Source of the DNA: Chromatiales bacterium
GTDB lineage: Bacteria > Pseudomonadota > Gammaproteobacteria > JACCYU01
Reading direction: 5' to 3'
NCBI GenBank assembly: GCA_031177845.1
Contig: JAPSGG010000085.1
Location: forward strand, 1-6,625
DNA: 6,625 nucleotides
Numbering within the stretch: position 1 is the stretch's first letter; the number at the start of each line of letters is the position of its first letter. Position numbers and translations under genes: made by a program. Positions 1 to 6,605 of this stretch are shown one piece after another. The notes under the pieces were generated by a model, which saw nothing but the letters and a program-made list of their open reading frames with translations, searched no databases and was not told where the DNA came from.

Positions 1-955
1 AGTCCAGCGCATCCTGTTTGAGGCCGGTCAACTTCAACGCCGTCGGAATCGCCTCGATCGGTCCTACACCCATCACCTCGGGCGCTACGCCGGCGACCGC
101 GAATCCCAAGAACCGCGCCATGGGTTGAGTGTTCATCATCTTGAGACCTTGCTCGCTTGCCATTAACACCGCGGCAGCACCATCGCTCATCTGCGAGCTG
201 TTGCCCGCGGTCACGGTGCCGCGCGCAGCGAAGACCGACCTCAGCGCTGCCAACGCCTGCGGCGTGGTATCTGCACGCGGCCCTTCGTCGGTTGCGACGG
301 TGCGGCGTTTCACCTGGATCTCGCCACCATGTTGACTGGGTATCGATGACGTAATTTCGTAAGGAAGGATCTCGTCTCTGAATTCCCCACGCCCGATGGC
401 GGCGAGCGCCCGCTTATGGCTTTCCAGCGCGAATTCGTCCTGCGCCTCGCGGGACACGTTCCAGCGCTGCGCGACCCTCTCGGCAGTTGCGCCCATCCCG
501 AACGCGATACCAACGTGCTCATTGCCAGCAAATACTCGCGGGTTAAAAGCGACCTTATTGCCCATCATGGGCACCAGGCTCATGCTCTCAGTGCCAGCGG
601 CAATCATGATATCCGCCTCGCCCAGGCGGATGCGGTCCGCGGCCATGGATACGGCCTGCAAGCCCGAGGCGCAGAAGCGGTTGACGGTAACGCCCGGCAC
701 CGAGTCCGGCAAGCCCGCCAGCAACACACCAATGCGCGCGACGTTCAGGCCCTGTTCGGCCTCCGGCATTGCGCAGCCGACGATTACGTCGCTGATCAGA
801 CTTGGATCCAATTGCGGATATTTCCCCAGCAATCCGCGGATGACGTGCGCGAGGAGATCATCGGGGCGCGTGGTTCTGAACATGCCGCGCGGGGCCTTGC
901 CGACCGGCGTGCGCAGCGCGTTAACGATGTAGGCGTCTTGAATTTGCTTGCTCAT
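1..955 (-). CDS. fadA: 3-ketoacyl-CoA thiolase (acetyl-CoA C-acyltransferase), 3' end cut by window edge
   Basis: Cleaves 3-ketoacyl-CoA with free CoA to acetyl-CoA plus a shortened acyl-CoA, the last step of beta-oxidation, in the cytoplasm. I translated it from ATG at 955 (MSKQIQDAYIVNALRTPVGK); 318 uninterrupted codons reach the left edge, about 80 short of the usual ~395-400. Visible thiolase marks are the N-terminal ALRTPVGK, the nucleophile motif VNRFCASGLQ with Cys95, the GTESMS segment after it, the substrate-loop stretch around GMGATAERV, and NSSQMSDGAA at 252-261. The C-terminal GHP histidine and the second catalytic Cys (CxG) would lie beyond position 1, so catalytic competence cannot be fully checked. 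It is third in the fadE-fadN-fadA order, 206 bp after the fusion gene. There is no clear Shine-Dalgarno sequence before the ATG (GTGAACATCC); a repeat element ends six bases upstream. Long-chain thiolase is the likeliest class; an acetoacetyl-CoA thiolase is a less likely alternative. Confidence 0.93.
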   Translation of the reverse strand, partial: MSKQIQDAYIVNALRTPVGKAPRGMFRTTRPDDLLAHVIRGLLGKYPQLDPSLISDVIVGCAMPEAEQGLNVARIGVLLAGLPDSVPGVTVNRFCASGLQAVSMAADRIRLGEADIMIAAGTESMSLVPMMGNKVAFNPRVFAGNEHVGIAFGMGATAERVAQRWNVSREAQDEFALESHKRALAAIGRGEFRDEILPYEITSSIPSQHGGEIQVKRRTVATDEGPRADTTPQALAALRSVFAARGTVTAGNSSQMSDGAAAVLMASEQGLKMMNTQPMARFLGFAVAGVAPEVMGVGPIEAIPTALKLTGLKQDALD

Positions 956-960
956 GGATG

Positions 961-1154
961 TTCACCACAGAGAACGCAGAGAGCGCAGAGGAATCTCCAA
1001 ACAGATTGGATCAGTGTCATATCGAGTGTAGCGACAAATCTTGTATTACCCACGAGCCGCCAATCTGGACAAAGATTTTCCCTGCAATCGAAATGACGCA
1101 ACAAGGTTCGTAGCGTGCATTTCCTCTAGGTCCTTCCGTGTGCTCTGTGGTTGA
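961..1154. repeat. Element A: nested inverted-repeat element between fadN and fadA
   Basis: It fills almost the whole 206-bp gap. Outer arms: ACCACAGAG (964-972) followed by AGAGGAA (987-993) on the left, mirrored by TTCCTCT (1121-1127) and CTCTGTGGT (1143-1151) on the right. The arm interiors are diverged CGCAGAG/CACAGAG-type tandem units. Inner arms: 1016-1044 and 1069-1097, both beginning GTCATwTCGA when read inward; they match at 21 of 29 positions ungapped and better with one gap, around a 24-base loop. No reading frame in it looks coding. The transcript could form a long hairpin just upstream of the thiolase start. The outer sequence resembles CACAGAG-type repeats, and the inner one GTCATTTCGAG-type repeats, that I recall as dispersed in many environmental bacterial genomes. 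The name and the mobility mechanism are unknown to me. Confidence 0.8.
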
Positions 1155-1161
1155 AGACCCA

Positions 1162-3537
1162 TTAATTTCTTAGCGGCTTACCCGTCTCCAGCGTATGCAG
1201 AATCCGCTGCTGCGTCTTTTCCATGCGCAGCAGGTCCATGAACGCCTTGCGCTCTAGGGTCAGCAGCCATTCCTCGCTGACCCGTGTGCCAGGATCCACT
1301 TCGCCTCCGCACAGAACATGCGCAAGTCGTCGCGTGATCTCGTAATCGTGCGCGGACATGAACCCACCTTCGAGCAGATTTACCAGTTGCGCCTGTAGTG
1401 TCGCGATGCCGGGGGCGCCCGCGACCGGAATTTCGCGCGGGCGCAGCGGCGGATGGTAGGCAGACTCGTACAGCGCAGCCGCCTCAGACTTGGCGACGTG
1501 CAGTAATTCGTAGGGGTTAAGAACCACTTTATCGGCCCCTTGCAAATAGCCCCATTCACGCGCCTCCGGCGCGCTGGTTGAGACCTGCGCCTTAGCCGCG
1601 CGCTCGAAATAACGGGTCAGGAACGGCAGCAGGTGACCGCCTTTCGCCTCCTCCGCTGCTCGCATCGCAAGTTCTTTGCAGCCGCCGCCGGCCGGTATCA
1701 GCCCGACGCCCACCTCGACCAGGCCGACATAGCTCTCCAGCGCGGCCACGACGCGGTCGCAATGCATCACGAACTCGCAGCCACCGCCGAGCGTGAGACC
1801 CTCAATGGCGGCGACCGTCGGCACCATCGAATATCGCAATGCCAGGCTGGTGTGCTGAAATTTCTCCACCAGCGGCTCGATTGCGTCGAATTCACCCCTC
1901 CCGGCCGCCTCCGCCAGTTCACGCAGATTGGCGCCGGCACAGAAAGGCGACTCCGGATGCCACAGCACCAATGCCTTGAAGTCGCGCTCGCACAGGTCAA
2001 GCGCCGCCTGTACTCCATCGAGTACCGCCGCGCCGATGGTGTGCAGCTTGGTCTTGAAGCTAAGCACCGCGATATCGTCGCCCTGGTGCCACAGCCGCAC
2101 GGCATCTGTCTCGTATACCGTTGACCAGCTCGGCTCCGGCTCGCCCGCGACCCGCTGCCGGATTATCTGGCGACGATACACGGGATGGGACACCGGCGGC
2201 ATGACTCGGCCCATGGCTGCCGACCAGGAGCCCTGGGCATCGTGCACCGCCTTGCGCCGCGGGTCCATGACCCAGAGCGGCAGTGGCGCATTGCTCATCG
2301 TGCGGCCCGCGGCGACCTCCACCTCGATCATTTCCGCGATCTCGCGCCAGCCGGCAGCTTGCCACATCTCGAAGGGCCCCAGCTTCCATCCGTAACCCCA
2401 ACGCATGGCGAGGTCGACCTCGCGCGCGGTGGGCGCGATCGAGGCTAAGTGCACGGCGCAGAAGTGAAATAGATCGTGGTGGATGGCAAGCAGAAACTCC
2501 GCCTGGCGACCACCCAGCTCGCGCAGCGCACGGAATTTATGTGCGGGGTCTAAGTGTTCGAGGATCGCGCGCACTCGCGGATCCAGCGCCGAACGCACGC
2601 GGCGGTAGTCCATCGTTTCCGGGTCGAGCACGCGTATCTCGCCGTCGATCTTTCTGTACACACCGGCACCAGATTTCTGGCCCAGCGCGCCCCGGTCGAT
2701 CAGTTCCGCGATCCACACCGGCACGTGGTAGCACGACGCCCAGGGATCGTCCGTCAACGAGGCCGCGAGATAGCGGACCACGTGCGCGAAGGTGTCGAGG
2801 CCCACCACGTCCGCGGTGCGAAACGTCGCGCTCTTGGGGCGACCGATGCCCTCCCCGGTCAGCTCATCGACCAGATCCAGCGGCAGATGGAGCCGCTCGG
2901 CATGGTGGATGACGGCGAGCATCGAAAACACCCCCACCCGGTTGGCGATAAAACCGGGAGTGTCATAGGCATGCACGACGCCTTTGCCGAGCGTGGTGGT
3001 GAGAAAGCCCTCCAACGCCGATATGGTCTGTGACTCAGTGCGCGCATGCGCGATCAGCTCCACCAGGTGCATGTAACGCGGGGGATTGAAAAAGTGAACG
3101 CCGCAAAATCGCCCACGCACCGCCTCGGGCAGCGCCTGCGCGAGCCTGTTTATGCTGATGCCGGAGGTATTGGTTGCGAACAGCGCGCGCTCGCCAAGGT
3201 GAGGCGCGACCGTTTGATAGAGTCCGGCCTTTAGCTCCGGCCGCTCGGTGATAGCCTCGATGACGAAATCGCAGTCCGCAAGCCACGGCAGGTGCTGTTG
3301 GTAGTTGGCGGGCTGAATGGCTGCAAGCGCGGAAGGGACCGCAAGCGGGGCGGGTTTAAGCTTGAGCAGGCCCTCCATGGCCTTGCCGGCAATAGCGTTT
3401 TTATAGTCACTGTCGGCAGGCAAATCGTACAGGATCACCGGCAAGCCGGCGTTGGCCAGATGCGCGGCGATCTGTGCGCCCATGACGCCCGCGCCTAATA
3501 CCGCTGCGCGGCGGAACTGACGTGTGTAATCTTTCAT
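1162..3537 (-). CDS. fadN: 3-hydroxyacyl-CoA dehydrogenase / enoyl-CoA hydratase fusion (FadN type)
   Basis: Hydrates trans-2-enoyl-CoA and oxidises the resulting 3-hydroxyacyl-CoA with NAD+; soluble beta-oxidation enzyme, 791 aa from ATG 3537. The dehydrogenase half comes first: Rossmann motif GAGVMG at 15-20, NTSGIS with Ser125, GVHFFNPP with His148, Glu160 (catalytic pair His/Glu) and PGFIANR with Asn199, then the helical C-terminal domain to about 400. The crotonase half covers about 480-680: oxyanion segment FCAGANL (532-538), LGGGCEF with Glu588, and GLVEVGVGLIPAGGG with Glu608, so both hydratase glutamates are present. Dehydrogenase-first order and length match Bacillus FadN (YusL) rather than E. 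coli FadB, whose hydratase is N-terminal. An upstream in-frame TTG at 3612 would add 25 residues encoded by linker and repeat, with no resemblance to the family. The ATG sits directly before the Rossmann fold, with a weak G-rich site (ACGGGGCAG) upstream. It lies 100 bp after fadE. Confidence 0.93.
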   Translation of the reverse strand: MKDYTRQFRRAAVLGAGVMGAQIAAHLANAGLPVILYDLPADSDYKNAIAGKAMEGLLKLKPAPLAVPSALAAIQPANYQQHLPWLADCDFVIEAITERPELKAGLYQTVAPHLGERALFATNTSGISINRLAQALPEAVRGRFCGVHFFNPPRYMHLVELIAHARTESQTISALEGFLTTTLGKGVVHAYDTPGFIANRVGVFSMLAVIHHAERLHLPLDLVDELTGEGIGRPKSATFRTADVVGLDTFAHVVRYLAASLTDDPWASCYHVPVWIAELIDRGALGQKSGAGVYRKIDGEIRVLDPETMDYRRVRSALDPRVRAILEHLDPAHKFRALRELGGRQAEFLLAIHHDLFHFCAVHLASIAPTAREVDLAMRWGYGWKLGPFEMWQAAGWREIAEMIEVEVAAGRTMSNAPLPLWVMDPRRKAVHDAQGSWSAAMGRVMPPVSHPVYRRQIIRQRVAGEPEPSWSTVYETDAVRLWHQGDDIAVLSFKTKLHTIGAAVLDGVQAALDLCERDFKALVLWHPESPFCAGANLRELAEAAGRGEFDAIEPLVEKFQHTSLALRYSMVPTVAAIEGLTLGGGCEFVMHCDRVVAALESYVGLVEVGVGLIPAGGGCKELAMRAAEEAKGGHLLPFLTRYFERAAKAQVSTSAPEAREWGYLQGADKVVLNPYELLHVAKSEAAALYESAYHPPLRPREIPVAGAPGIATLQAQLVNLLEGGFMSAHDYEITRRLAHVLCGGEVDPGTRVSEEWLLTLERKAFMDLLRMEKTQQRILHTLETGKPLRN

Positions 3538-3607
3538 TATCTGCCCCGTCCACGGATGATGGTCATGGCCGATAAACTCGGTGGTCGTTGAGTGCTCGCC
3601 GCTAAGC

Positions 3608-3756
3608 CGCAAAGGACGCGGAGAACGCAGAGTTCCGCTATGGGTCAGGTAGCTTCGTAACGTAGCCTACATCGTTTGTCGTCCCGTTCTTTATCCTTAC
3701 GAGACCGACATCTTCCTGCGCGGATGAGGTCCTCTGCGGTTTCCGCGTGCTCTGCG
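3608..3756. repeat. Element B: inverted-repeat element overlapping the 3' end of fadE
   Basis: Two 25-base arms, 3608-3632 and 3732-3756, are inverted copies matching at 21 of 25 positions. Both are built of CGCAGAG / ACGCGGAGA-like units, the same flavour as the outer arms of element A. Between them, GTAGCT (3649-3654) and AGCCTAC (3664-3670) form a short bulged inner hairpin with a 9-base loop. The right arm lies within the fadE reading frame and the left arm lies just past its TAG stop (3638-3640), so the element straddles the end of the gene. In the mRNA it could fold into an imperfect hairpin between fadE and fadN. Its role as a stabilising hairpin, attenuator or inert insertion cannot be told from sequence. 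Confidence 0.8.
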
Positions 3757-6178
3757 ATTCCGCATCGATCGCAGCGAAGTCATCCACCCGAATCGCCTGG
3801 AGCATGGCCTCCTGAGCCCGGCGGTAAAGGGCAGCGTCTTCGCCCGTGATGATGCCCCGTGCAATGACGGCATCCAGCCATGCATCGTCGTAGCCATAAT
3901 GCGGCGGCTTGATACCTGCCGCACGGAGTTTATTCTCCACCGGCTCGGCCGCGAACGCCTGCTGCATCGCATGCTCTACGCGCCCGGCGCGGTCGGCCGG
4001 ATCGGCGGTGAGATGGATTCCCGCGGTAAGCCGGTCGCGGGTCTCGGACGGCGCCAATAACAGCGTGGCGACTTCGTGCCCTAGAGCATCGCTTGGATAC
4101 CGCAGGCGGCGACCCAACGGAAATACCAGCACGCGCAAAGATGCACCCAAAATCCGCGAGGGGAAATTACGAAGAATGCCATCTAGGGCCTGCTGTGAGT
4201 TGAACAGGCAATACTGCGCAACCCACTCTACCAGCGGCAGATCGCCCGCGGGCCGGCTCGTATCCTCGAAGCGCTTGAGCGCCGCCGAACACATAAACAT
4301 GTTGCCCAGCATGTCGGCGAAACGGCCGGAGAGCTTTTCCATGCGCTTGAGCCCGCCGCCCATGAGCAGCAAGGTTACGTCGGCGACGAAAGCGAAGGCT
4401 GCACTCAGGCGCGTCAGATGCCGATAGTAATGCCCCGTAGGCCCATCCACGGGCGCTCGCACAAGGTAGGCATGGGTCAGCCCGTATAGCAGCGCCCGCG
4501 CGGCGTTGCTGGCGCTGTACCCCAGATGGGCCAGCAGAGCCCGGTCGAAATCGTCGAGCCCTACGGCTACATTGGGATTACATGCGGCGTCGATCTCGCG
4601 CACCAGATACGGATGGCAGCGCATGGCGCCCTGGCCGAACACGATCATGCTGCGGGTGAGAATGTTGGCGCCTTCGACCGTAATCGCAACTGGCGTGGAT
4701 TTGTATCCGGAGACCAGATAATTGCGCGGGCCCATGCAGATGGCGCGACCGCCGTGCACGTCCATGGCATCGTTGATCACCTGACGCATGGCTTCGGTGT
4801 TATGATATTTCACGATCGCTGAGACCACCGACGGCCTCTCGCCCGCGTCGATCGCTGCAGCCGTCAGCAGCCGCGCGGCATCCATCATGTAGGTGAGCCC
4901 CGCCATGCGCGCTAGCGGTTCTTCCACACCCTCGAATCGGCCAATCGGAAGACCGAACTGGCGGCGAACGCGCGCGTAGGCGCCAGTGTAGCGGCTGGCG
5001 TGCTTACCAACGCCCGTACCCAGCGCCGGCAGCGAGATACCGCGGCCCACCGACAGACATTCCATCAGCATCGCCCAGCCGCGGCCCAGTTGCGCTTCCC
5101 CGCCGATGATCCAATCTATGGGCACGAATACGTCTTTGCCGCTGGTGGGGCCGTTCTGGAAGCCGGCATCCATGGGATTATGGCGCCGGCCGATGTTGAC
5201 CCCCGGTGTGTCGGTCGGGATCAGCGCGCAGGTAATCCCGAGTTCTTGCTCGTCGCCTAACAGGTGATCCGGATCGAACGCCTTGAAGGCAAGCCCCAGT
5301 ACGGTGGCGACTGGCGCGAGCGTAATGTAGCGCTTGTCCCAGGTGACTCGCAGGCCCAGCACTTGCCTTCCTTCATGTTCGCCCTGGCAGACGATGCCGA
5401 AGTCTGGAATGGCACCCGCGTCGGAGCCGGCGGTCGGCGCGGTCAGCGCGAAACAGGGGATCTCCTCACCGCGTGCCAGGCGCGGCAGGTAATAATCCTT
5501 CTGCGTCTCGGTGCCGTAGTGGAGCAGCAGTTCGGCAGGCCCCAGCGAGTTGGGCACCATCACCGTTACCGCTGCGGCACAACTGCGGCTGGTGACCTTC
5601 ATCACCACCGTGGAATGTGCCAGCGCGGAGAAGCCCAGACCTCCGTAAAGCTTGGGGATGATCATGCCGAAGAAGCGGTGCACCTTGAGAAAGGCCCAGA
5701 CCTCCGGCGGCAGATCATTGAGAACCTGGGTAATTTGCCACTCGTCCAGCATCCTGCATAAGGCCTCGACTGGGCCATCCAGGAACGCCTGCTCCTCAGT
5801 GGTCAAACTCGGCGCCGGCGCACTTAGCAGCTTGCTCCACTGTGGGTCACCGCGAAATAGCTCGGCCTCCCACCAGACGCCGCCGGCTTCGATGGCCGTC
5901 TTCTCAGTTTGCGACAGGGGCGGCAGTACGCGACGCACGTAGTCGCGCAGCGGCGCGCTGAGGTATTTGCGCCGCAGGGATCTACTATTAAGCGCTACAG
6001 CCAAAGCCAGGAAAAGCGCCCACGAAACCAAGCCGGGAATGAATGCCAGGTAGCCGCTCAATCCCAGCACCACCAGCGCGACCGCAACTGCGGCCGTCCA
6101 GACCCGCAAGGATGCTCGAGTGCGCGCCAGCGCAAACAGCGCGGCCACTATCAGTCCGATCCAGATTACCCACCCCAC
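3638..6178 (-). CDS. fadE: Membrane-anchored acyl-CoA dehydrogenase, FadE family
   Basis: FAD-dependent oxidation of acyl-CoA to trans-2-enoyl-CoA, the first step of beta-oxidation, passing electrons to ETF at the inner membrane. 846 aa. The start is GTG at 6178, the only plausible start after the in-frame TAA at 6209-6211, with GGGGTGA four bases upstream. The N-terminus has two to three hydrophobic helices (about 2-18, 24-45, 46-63). The dehydrogenase core runs from about 75 to 515: FALTAPTAGSDAGAIPD (243-259, flavin/substrate loop), RRQFGLPIGRFEGVEE (405-420), DVHGGRAICMGP (473-484), and the catalytic glutamate Glu502 in TVEGANILTRS. Residues from about 516 to 801 form the extra C-terminal domain typical of large bacterial FadE proteins (DUF1974 type), ending in IRVDDF. 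The family is about 815 aa long; the excess here is a hydrophilic tail (about 806-846) encoded by element B and therefore probably not native. It precedes fadN by 100 bp. Confidence 0.95.
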   Translation of the reverse strand: MGWVIWIGLIVAALFALARTRASLRVWTAAVAVALVVLGLSGYLAFIPGLVSWALFLALAVALNSRSLRRKYLSAPLRDYVRRVLPPLSQTEKTAIEAGGVWWEAELFRGDPQWSKLLSAPAPSLTTEEQAFLDGPVEALCRMLDEWQITQVLNDLPPEVWAFLKVHRFFGMIIPKLYGGLGFSALAHSTVVMKVTSRSCAAAVTVMVPNSLGPAELLLHYGTETQKDYYLPRLARGEEIPCFALTAPTAGSDAGAIPDFGIVCQGEHEGRQVLGLRVTWDKRYITLAPVATVLGLAFKAFDPDHLLGDEQELGITCALIPTDTPGVNIGRRHNPMDAGFQNGPTSGKDVFVPIDWIIGGEAQLGRGWAMLMECLSVGRGISLPALGTGVGKHASRYTGAYARVRRQFGLPIGRFEGVEEPLARMAGLTYMMDAARLLTAAAIDAGERPSVVSAIVKYHNTEAMRQVINDAMDVHGGRAICMGPRNYLVSGYKSTPVAITVEGANILTRSMIVFGQGAMRCHPYLVREIDAACNPNVAVGLDDFDRALLAHLGYSASNAARALLYGLTHAYLVRAPVDGPTGHYYRHLTRLSAAFAFVADVTLLLMGGGLKRMEKLSGRFADMLGNMFMCSAALKRFEDTSRPAGDLPLVEWVAQYCLFNSQQALDGILRNFPSRILGASLRVLVFPLGRRLRYPSDALGHEVATLLLAPSETRDRLTAGIHLTADPADRAGRVEHAMQQAFAAEPVENKLRAAGIKPPHYGYDDAWLDAVIARGIITGEDAALYRRAQEAMLQAIRVDDFAAIDAESQSTRKPQRTSSAQEDVGLVRIKNGTTNDVGYVTKLPDP

Positions 6179-6248
6179 GTTGTCACCCCACGCTGGTTGT
6201 CGCGCGGCTTATTGGAATCGTCGTTTATGGCGCTCGGGCTTCAAATGG

Positions 6249-6260
6249 GCGCAATTGCGC
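6249..6260. promoter_or_regulatory. 12-bp perfect palindrome upstream of fadE
   Basis: GCGCAATTGCGC is a perfect gapless palindrome about 70 bases before the fadE start codon, just after the microprotein stop. Gapless palindromes of this length often bind dimeric regulators, but this one does not match the E. coli FadR site or the PsrA GAAAC-N-GTTTC type that I know. I see no convincing -35/-10 pair nearby. Chance occurrence is possible in GC-rich sequence; treat as a candidate operator only. Confidence 0.25.
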
Positions 6261-6272
6261 TACTTCTTATCC

Positions 6273-6353
6273 TTAGTGCGCAGCGATCTCGCGAACAACC
6301 AGACCGATTCCGATCAGGAAGATCACGAATGCCACAATGGGCGCCCATTCCAT
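6273..6353 (-). CDS. 26-residue single-pass membrane microprotein (hypothetical)
   Basis: ATG at 6353 to TAA at 6273-6275. It begins MEWAPIVAFVIFLIGIG and continues to REIAAH: an acidic N-terminus, one ~18-residue hydrophobic helix (about 5-21) and a short charged tail, the shape of a single-pass membrane microprotein. Its ATG overlaps the TGA of the upstream reading frame by one base (TGATG at 6355-6351), a classic translational-coupling arrangement, and GGGGAA lies about seven bases upstream. The coding style matches the membrane-protein remnant before it, so the two look like an original gene pair. The partner is now broken (see 6353-6605), so coupled translation is doubtful, although ribosomes could still start at the ATG. 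No family name recognised; the function is unknown. An in-frame GTG extension to 6491 gives a Cys/Arg-rich leader that is a frame shadow, so I reject it. Confidence 0.55.
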   Translation of the reverse strand: MEWAPIVAFVIFLIGIGLVVREIAAH

Positions 6354-6605
6354 CAGAGTTTCCCCAGCCTTTCGATGCGAACGTAGACCAAGCGATTGAT
6401 CCACACGATGACGATCGCAACAATGAGTACAGCAAACACCGCCACAATCTCTTGGAGACGGCTCGCCGCGCCAAAGTTCTGCGCTAACCACTCAATCAGA
6501 AGTTCTGCGCTAACCACTCAATCAGAGTGATATCGGTAGCAACTAGCAGCGCGAAAATGACCTTGAATCAGCCGATCTCTTCTTTGATACGGTCATCTCT
6601 GACAC
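6353..6605 (-). pseudogene. Broken small two-helix membrane protein gene
   Basis: Fragments in two frames make sense only when joined. Reading leftward, the first piece is RDDRIKEEIG, then TGA at 6570-6568, then FKVIFALLVATDITLIEWL and AQNF, then a second TGA at 6498-6496. The third piece, in another frame, repeats LIEWLAQNF and goes on through a hydrophobic helix (EIVAVFAVLIVAIVIVWI) to RIERLGKL and the TGA at 6355-6353. The exact 26-bp duplication at 6475-6526 explains the frame break: removing one copy fuses pieces two and three seamlessly. The first TGA sits where a Trp codon (TGG) is plausible. The start is unclear: GTG at 6605 would work if two bases of GAGA (around 6597-6600) were removed, otherwise the start lies beyond the window. 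Reconstructed, it would be a ~74-residue protein with a charged N-terminus and two membrane helices. I recognise no named family. Sequencing or assembly error is an alternative to real decay. Confidence 0.55.
6475..6526. repeat. Exact 26-bp tandem duplication
   Basis: Positions 6475-6500 and 6501-6526 are identical, each starting AGTTCTGCGC and ending CTCAATCAGA. Since 26 is not a multiple of three, the duplication shifts the frame of the membrane-protein gene it lies in and creates an in-frame TGA at the junction (6498-6496 on the minus strand). The absence of any mismatch points to a recent replication-slippage event or an assembly artefact. Confidence 0.95.

Noticed and set aside
396..1096. 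Long plus-strand open frames opposite the thiolase (396-932 and 416-1096)
   Set aside because: They are antisense to an uninterrupted thiolase frame with full motif conservation, and their translations are Ala/Arg-rich without recognisable features, typical shadows in GC-rich DNA.
964..1151. CRISPR array or rho-independent terminator in the fadN-fadA gap
   Set aside because: The repeats are inverted rather than regularly spaced direct repeats, and no U-tract follows the hairpins.
2283..2912. Plus-strand 209-codon frame opposite the fusion gene
   Set aside because: Arg/Pro-rich translation lying wholly antisense to well-conserved dehydrogenase sequence; no ribosome site or domain.
3538..3612. 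N-terminal extension of the dehydrogenase/hydratase to a TTG at 3612
   Set aside because: The 25 extra residues come from the linker and repeat arm and have no family resemblance; the ATG at 3537 places the Rossmann motif at the expected distance.
6179..6272. Sigma-70 promoter upstream of fadE
   Set aside because: TTGAAG and CATAAA-like boxes exist, but with poor matches or wrong spacing; not good enough to annotate.
5909..6487. Plus-strand 192-codon frame across the fadE 5' end and leader
   Set aside because: Opposite fadE and the small membrane ORFs; its composition is low in hydrophobic blocks and Arg/Gln-rich, with no motif.
6273..6491. 72-residue version of the microprotein starting at a GTG at 6491
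   Set aside because: The added Cys/Arg-rich leader is the out-of-frame reading of the membrane-protein remnant, and its GTG lies inside the duplicated 26-mer.
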